Shown: in pieces, positions 57,901-64,000 of the stretch
Layout of the letters: each line of letters opens with the position of its first letter
How positions within the stretch are numbered: position 1 is the stretch's first letter
Assembly (NCBI GenBank): GCA_025558075.1
Contig: JAHLKF010000008.1
Location: forward strand, 744,001 to 808,000
Direction: 5' to 3'
Length of the DNA: 64,000 nucleotides
Source of the DNA: Gaertneriomyces semiglobifer
Lineage: Eukaryota > Chytridiomycota > Chytridiomycetes > Spizellomycetales > Spizellomycetaceae
The notes under the pieces: model-generated
What the model saw: the letters and a program-made list of their open reading frames with translations, nothing else
The model's database searches: none
What the model was told of the DNA's origin: nothing
Program-made: the position numbers and the translations under genes

Positions 57901-59831
57901 TGAATATCGGGCAAATTGATTACAGTGATTCCGAGGAGGATGCAAATGCTCCGCAGTCACTTGCAACAAATGGTGTGGTGAGGAATGCACATGAGATGGA
58001 TTATACCGATTGGTCCGATGGAGAGGATGCAGAAAACGTGTCTGCGACATGGAAAGGAGTGAAGAAGGCGGAGAAAGAGAAGCCTGCCTCGCAAACGATT
58101 GTGAAGAATGTCGGGGCGATTGATTACAGCAGCAGTGAAGAGGCGGAAGAGAGCAGCCGCTCGCCATCTGTTTCCCCCGAACAAGGTGTCGCAAGCCCTA
58201 CGACACCGAGTGAATCTGATGACGGTAGTACAATAAGTACCATCCCGCTATCAAAGGCCAAAGCTTTAACCAAGAAGAAGGCGACACCGCTTGCGACTGA
58301 GAGATTTGATTTCACTGACTTGGAAATAGAAAACGTTCAGGGCGGCGATGACGAGCCAGACGGTGATGCAGAGGATGTGCTTGACGAGGACGAGAAATAC
58401 GTGAATGGGAAAGAACAGATTGCTGAGAAGAAATCGTCTTCCAAGAAGAAAAGGCGACGCACTGTATTCTCGACCCGCCGCAAGAAGAAGGCCGCGTCAA
58501 AAGGCGCCAAAACTGCAGGAGAGGACCTTGACCATGTTGAAACTGAAATGGACGTGGACGAAGGAGTGGAGCTTGATGTTGAGTCATTACCCGCACCACT
58601 TGAGCCAGCTATGGAAGTCGAGCCGCCCGTGTCTGATCTTCCGCCCGCACCGGTACCTGCGCCAGCACCTACGAAGTCCAGCAAACGGAAACGAACCGCG
58701 AAACGTCCTCCACCTCCACCCAAATCACTCTTTGTACAACCTCGTTCACTCCTTCCTCCGCCACCCGAAGATCTCTCGCTATCATCTGACGGTGAGGATG
58801 AAATACAAGAGTTGCTCCGGGAGCCGCTCGTTTTCTCGCCGGGTGCTGAAATATTTCTCGAAGACGATATGCCGTATGATATTGCTGATCCCGCATTCGT
58901 CGAGAAAATCGGTGAAGTGGATGAAGAGCAAGTGATCTTCTTGAAGCGTATTTTAGATGCGAAAGTAAGTGCAAGACGCAAAGAATCTGCCGAGGCGCTG
59001 GCCGCAAAGAGGAGAAAATTTGAAAAGGCGATGTGGACTTTTGTGATGAACGAACCAGAAGAGGAAGACGTGCCATTTTTCGAAGGTGCTAGACGAAATC
59101 GCAGTGGGTGTGCAAGAACCGAAGGTGTATGGCGGATGTCCTTTGAAGAAAAAGTGAAGTACAAAAAGAAGGGATTGGCCAGTGGTGAAGGTGTGACGAA
59201 AACTGTTGATGCGGGCGGAGCACTTGGCGCTGTGGCCGATTCCGGAAATTCGAATTCGGGCATCAATTCAACAAACGGTCAGCAAGGTCAACAACCACCG
59301 ACCCAAAGTCAACATCATCCTACCACCCGGATACCACACCGGCCCTTGTACACCACGTTGGAAAACCCTCACGACACAACTCAATACACGCGTCTCCGAC
59401 ATCGCACACACCGTCTCAAATTCGCCCGATCGAAGATCCATGACTGGGGTCTCTTCTCAACTGCTCCCATTCCGCGCAACGATTTCGTTATTGAATACAT
59501 TGGCGAAATCGTCCGTGAGAAAGTCGCAGACCTCCGCGAGAAGAATTATGAGAAGCAAGGCATCGGAAGCAGTTACTTGTTTCGCGTGGATGGCGAGTCG
59601 ATCATTGATGCCACTAAGCGGGGTGGAATGGCGCGTTTCATTAATCACAAATGCGAACCAAATTGTTCAGCAAGGGTGATCACCATCGGGGGTCGGAAAC
59701 GGATTGTCATTTATGCGAATCGGGATATAGAGGGGGGTGAAGAGATCACCTATGATTACCAGTTTCCGATTGAGGACGTGAAGATTCCGTGTTTGTGCGG
59801 GGCAAGCGGGTGTAGAGGAACTTTGAATTGA
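54953..59831 (+). CDS. SET1: SET1 histone H3K4 methyltransferase (COMPASS catalytic subunit)
   Basis: Exons 54953-55100, 55164-55300, 55366-55479 and 55539-59831 give about 1563 aa. The N-terminal [20 protein letters not shown] and [11 protein letters not shown] resemble fungal Set1 starts. Residues about 200-725 are Arg/Asp/Ser-rich, with an SR-type core at 560-725 ([12 protein letters not shown]). [19 protein letters not shown] near 1100 is a basic nuclear signal. The N-SET motif [20 protein letters not shown] is at about 1320. The SET domain (about 1423-1548) has [56 protein letters not shown] and [11 protein letters not shown]; post-SET is [13 protein letters not shown]. No RRM was recognised. 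Intron 1 has a GTTCGT donor; the exon 4 start could instead be 55536. Confidence 0.93.
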
Positions 59832-60043
59832 GATTGGTGAATGTATATATTACTTGTTGTGCAGAATTAAAGAGGTTGACCGCGCACAATATTTCGATTT
59901 CATCCCAAGAGACTCGGTGGGTTTGCTTAGAAGCAACACCTCGGTTCCATTTTTAAAGTGCCATACGATGTTTAACGCTTTCTACACAGACGATATAGGT
60001 GCATATTGTACTAAAATTGTTCTATCCTTCAATGTCGCGCAAT

Positions 60044-62865
60044 TCACGGTTCATGATCCTTCGCTAGCGTTGCCGTCGCAACGCTTACCTGTCCCTTCTC
60101 ATTCATCTTCGCGCCCTCATAACAGACCTTGCTTTGACACCCACTCTCCACCTCTTCTTTGACGATTTCCGATACACCCAGTTGGTCCTGTGGCAGCCAC
60201 ACCACCAATGCGTCAGATCGTAAGGCGGGCGCCATGAATTGCTTCTCGTAATCGTCAGGTCCCTCATAGCGAGATGGGGTGTCTTGTACTTCGGTGCCTG
60301 CTGCATTCGGGTCATCAGACGTGCTCCCGAGCGTGACGCGACTTTCTCTCCTGTCACCTTTTTCACCAGGTGAGAGTTCCGAAGAACGACCTGTTGGATC
60401 CATCTCATCTCTCCACGTTTCATTCTGTACCAACTGCTTCTGTATGTCCGTGTCCATTGTCAAGTGACGGCGCTTAGCTTCGTCCAATGCCGCTTTTGCG
60501 GGTACTGCCTCCATAAGCGAGTCATATGCATTGGTGTACCGATGGAACATTATTGTTACGAGAATGGCGAACACCATGAACCCTCCAGGGACCCATGCCG
60601 TTTTGATGAAGAACAGTGCGGTGAGAACAACTTCGTGAATGTACAGGGCGACAAACAATTGTTTGGCGGAGCTGTAAAGGTAGTATCCACCGGATTGGAT
60701 ATGCGAGTGGTACACGTATCTAAATGACAAGTACGTCCTCGTTGTTAGTCGTTTGTTGAGTCCTTTCCTGATAAATGCGGGACAAACACTCACTGCATCT
60801 GGTAGGTGTAGGCGACATACCAAAACCCAAAGTAAATTGCACACATCAAGCTCACAAGAGGAGCGATGCTTAAATATGTGATTCCGACTGTGGCGATGAA
60901 TGTGTGCCTTGCTAATGGTGCTCCGCTCTTGAACGGTTTGGGTTGGCTTTGTCTCCACACCACGCGAGGTGTGTTGGAGAGGAATCTAAGCACAAGTGGC
61001 TTCGCTATCACGTTGCCGAGTTGTAATAGTTCTTTCGCGGGGCCACCTAATGCGAGAAGCATCACGTAGTTAACGAAGAAGGTGGAAACCTTTGGAATGC
61101 TGACAACAAATGTTAATTCGAATACTTTCCGGACAATGGCAACAAGGCAAACCAACTCACCTGGTACCCAAGATCTCGAATACACTCCCGGGGTTGTCAG
61201 CGATCAATTTGGCAGTATTGAAGATTGACCCGGAAATCGTCACGATGAACAAGATGTTGAAGACAAGGAAGAAATAGTACTGTCCGATCAGCCGTTTCTC
61301 AATCGCAGTGTGCGTCATTGCACCCGAAAAGCTGGTAAAAAAGCGCAAGATCACTGGCAAGAGTGCATATAACACCGCAATAGCGATTGTTGGTAGAACA
61401 CCCTGAATGATACCCTGGATCGATGCGGGTAGTTCCTGGAATGGCTCCAAAAACGTAAATGTTTTGGCTAAGTGATCCAATGACGCGATACCCGCCACGA
61501 AGGCGGTTATAACAGCCCAGAAGAGAACAAGAGCAATAAGAGCCACAAGAGCTATTAAAGTTCGGATCTGGCGTTGAAAGAATTTCATGCTGAGATTATC
61601 CCAAATGATGTCTTCCGGCTCGACTACCGCTTGTTTATCATCCATGACACCGGGTGTTCCATGAATATTAGCCGTAGCCGCCGCATGCGGGGCGAACAAG
61701 TCCTTGAAGATAATAAAGGCCGCGCTTTCCGCATCCCCGTTACTGGTGTACAACTGTGTTCGTTTCTGTTCCATCTCTTGTTGGAGGTCCCGCATGTGTG
61801 TGATGTAATCAGAAATAGAATCAACTTTGGCACCAATGATCATTGGAGTTTTTCTGGTCGGACGATTTTGAAGAATCTCAGAAGGAACGGCATTGCCCAC
61901 CTCTGGGTCGACGTAATTGGTACTGCCCTTTTGGCGCAGCGTTTTGCCGTAACGACTTGCGACGGTCGACAGGTATTTCGACGCCGCCTTTTCCAGTCCA
62001 TCCCGATTCTTGACGTACTTTTTGTATTCGCTGGACACATCATGATCGTCGCGGGTAAGGACGACATCAACCACTGTGTTGGGTTGCACACGGTTAAACA
62101 GATCTAGTAAGTCCTTTTTGTTCCGGAGCTTTTCGGGGATGTCGCGCACCACGAGAACATAACCGCTGAGACGGCCTCGTTGTTCATCGCCCATGAGGAA
62201 TGTGTGACGAAGCCAGGCGGATTTCATCAATAGCTCACGAATAGTGTAAAGAGCGAAGGCTGTACCACACCGAGCAAACCATCAGCTGGTCTGCGAATAC
62301 CAGGCAATCCTGTTACAACGGATGACTCACCAATAAAGATATAGCTCACAACCAGAGCAGCCCATAATCTGCTACTTTGATCATCCGCTACATTGGCGAT
62401 AGTCAATTTACTCAGTCCACTCGTTCTGGCTGTTCCAGTGGCGTACGTCGGAAACAAGATAATGATAGCCAAAATCGTGGCGCCAAGAAAGAAACGAAAC
62501 AGCATTCTCATGTAATAGATAGCTGCATATTGATCTGCACCGGCATGGGCGATGATAGCGGGTTCGTTTATACGTCGGAAAAGGGTGAACCAGCTCCATG
62601 TGCCTTGTAAAGGGGGCGCTCGTTTTCTAAAAGTATATAAATTGGTTGGCTCAGCGCAGGTCCTGATAGACAAACAGTGAATAGCTTACCCTTCGGGGAC
62701 CAAGAATGTTCTCGGTGCATAGACAAGTGGAAACCGTCGTCTCAATACCAGAAATCCTGTATACAGAGCCACAGCTACCGCCGAATTGAAAATCACAGAC
62801 GAGATGAAGGCGGACACCGAGGGCTCGCTGCCTTCAATATCACCCCGATCAGGCACGCTGGACAT
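60044..62865 (-). CDS. CSC1: CSC1/TMEM63 (OSCA) mechanosensitive/osmosensitive cation channel
   Basis: Minus-strand exons 62865-62690, 62626-62331, 62259-61161, 61099-60794 and 60719-60044 (introns 61-74 nt, phases consistent) give 850 aa. TM0-TM2 region: SAVAVALYTGFLVLRRRFPL, YAPRTFLVPEG, YYMRMLFRFFLGATILAIII and YIFIAFALYTIRELL. The cytosolic PHM7-type loop follows (GYVLVVRDIPEKLRNKKDL, NTVVDVVLTRDD, SAAFIIFKDLFAPHAA, EDIIWDNLSM). The RSN1_7TM core has TLIALVALIALVLFWAVITA, FFTSFSGAMTHTAIEKRLIG, YYFFLVFNILFIVTISGSIF and TFFVNYVMLLALGGPAKELL. A 150-residue acidic cytosolic tail ends the protein. OSCA/TMEM63 channels open on membrane tension and pass cations including calcium. Convergent with SET1, 212 nt apart. 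Confidence 0.92.
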
Positions 62866-64000
62866 CGTGGCGAATCAACCAGGAAATGTTTCCGAAAGCG
62901 TGAGAGTAATTTTCTCAGGGATGCTTGCTGTTTTTCTTTGGTTGCGCTTGTCTTGTCGCAAATTCCCACAGAGAATGCTAGCGTAATAACGGATTTATGT
63001 CCTATGTTCAATTTCACAAAGCCATTGACTATCCTTGCGTTCTGAGCGAAAAGTTGGCGCGGGGGAACGCTTGGACCTTTTTGTAGGCGGGAGAGCTAAA
63101 AACTGTAGTGGGAGGGGCGCCATATTTTTTACGTCACAAAACCTGCGCCGCCGGAACTACTGTTCACATACATATGTCATGGGCGTGTAGTGATTCACTT
63201 ATTGGATGAAGGCTTCATGAAGCAATGGGATCAGAAAACGCTATACTCCCCCAATTGGTCCTTAGGGCTGTGAGGGAGAGCTCACCTTAAGTTGGATGAG
63301 ATTTGTTAAGAGTTACCCTGGCGCGTGTGATGTCAGTAAAGCTGGAAAGCTGCAGTGAGATCGGACCTTTAATAAGGGTGTTCCATTGCTGCATGCGATG
63401 GATGGTCGCCGGAGCAACAATCATGCTAGATACTCCTGTGATGAGGATGTCACCAAAGCTCAACAAGCCGGGAGAAACCTGCTCATCAATTAACAGGCAA
63501 TCCAAGCTTTCGCAGAGGTACATGCCGAAGGCCACGTTTACAAATCTCCCTTCTCGCCTTTTGCCTCAGGATCAACTATGTTCCTGCAGCCTTGAAAATA
63601 AGTAAGCTAGCCATCAACTACGCTTCAGAACGCGATGGCATGTCCCGTCCGACTCCAAACAGAATCCCATGAACGCTTTTCATTCAAAGCTTTGTCTGTG
63701 CGAATTGTGTTAGGGGATTCAGGTCGTTCCTGCAGGCAGTATACTCATGATGACGCCTGAAGGTCCCAGCAAGGCTTTCTATATGGGACTGAATACTTTC
63801 GAAGGGACGGATTTTCTGCAGAGTTCACTAAACTGCTTGATGCCACAGACATCCTGATAAATATTTTCAAGACCCAAACATTTTACATCTACGATGCAAC
63901 CGCTCTTGAATTGTTTGAAGGTCATTAGCTCTTCCACGAACAGGCAACTCGGTTGCTGGCTGGCAAGTGGGCTTTCTCAGTTACGCTAAAACGACGATGT
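62866..64000. other. unassigned right edge
   Basis: About 1.1 kb with no recognised gene. Short frames overlap on both strands at 63287-63605, and a 47-codon minus-strand frame near 63.8-63.9 kb begins MTFKQFKSGCIVDVKCLG. These could be pieces of a split gene running off the window, but no splice-linked product was found. Confidence 0.4.

Noticed and set aside
63287..63605. Overlapping frames near the right edge as a real gene
   Set aside because: Both strands are open over the same bases and neither shows a known motif or linked exon.

Overview
The window is fungal nuclear DNA, most likely from a zoosporic (flagellated, chytrid-type) fungus. Genes are dense and lie on both strands. Most are split by very short GT-AG introns (about 44-88 nt), and spliced products can be followed through up to 12 exons. 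The affiliation is inferred from content: a fungal core (SET1, POM152, RAV1, SURF6, CSC1-type channel, glycogenin) sits beside genes tied to cilia/centrioles or kept mainly in early-diverging fungi and animals (CDK20-type kinase, CEP95-like centrosomal protein, base-exchange phosphatidylserine synthase). No rRNA, credible tRNA, CRISPR array or bacterial operon was seen.

Layout. 1-8.1 kb: possible small membrane ORF, a GBP/atlastin-type GTPase, CDK20-like kinase, a Cys-rich GPI-type surface protein, a diverged duplicated intergenic block, and glycogenin. 8.1-16.3 kb: an accessory island with decayed inverted copies of an element, a 14/15-bp minisatellite, a 48-bp near-perfect palindrome, an HNH nuclease gene, disrupted membrane-protein frames, a second nuclease-like gene (restriction-endonuclease-like by pattern, weaker) and a 43-bp tandem repeat. 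16.4-28.9 kb: conserved block with mitochondrial PP2C phosphatase, a small basic coiled-coil protein, PS synthase, p24 cargo receptor, SURF6, CEP95-like protein, a Thr/Ala-rich mucin-like secreted protein and a secreted LVIVD-repeat protein. 28.9-30.6 kb: no gene seen. 30.6-46 kb: RAV1 (12 exons), a multi-pass membrane protein, POM152, an arrestin-fold protein. 46-51.6 kb: sparse, with an orphan two-TM sensor lacking any catalytic domain. 51.7-62.9 kb: NhaC-type Na+/H+ antiporter, SET1, CSC1/TMEM63 channel. 62.9-64 kb: nothing recognised.

Functional links are by theme rather than operon: secretory pathway and membrane lipid (p24, PS synthase, RAV1), ion homeostasis (RAV1 acting on V-ATPase, NhaC antiporter, CSC1), nucleus (SET1, POM152, SURF6) and cilium/centriole (CDK20, CEP95). 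Exon structures were worked out by hand from splice signals, reading phase and family resemblance; no database search or RNA evidence was available.
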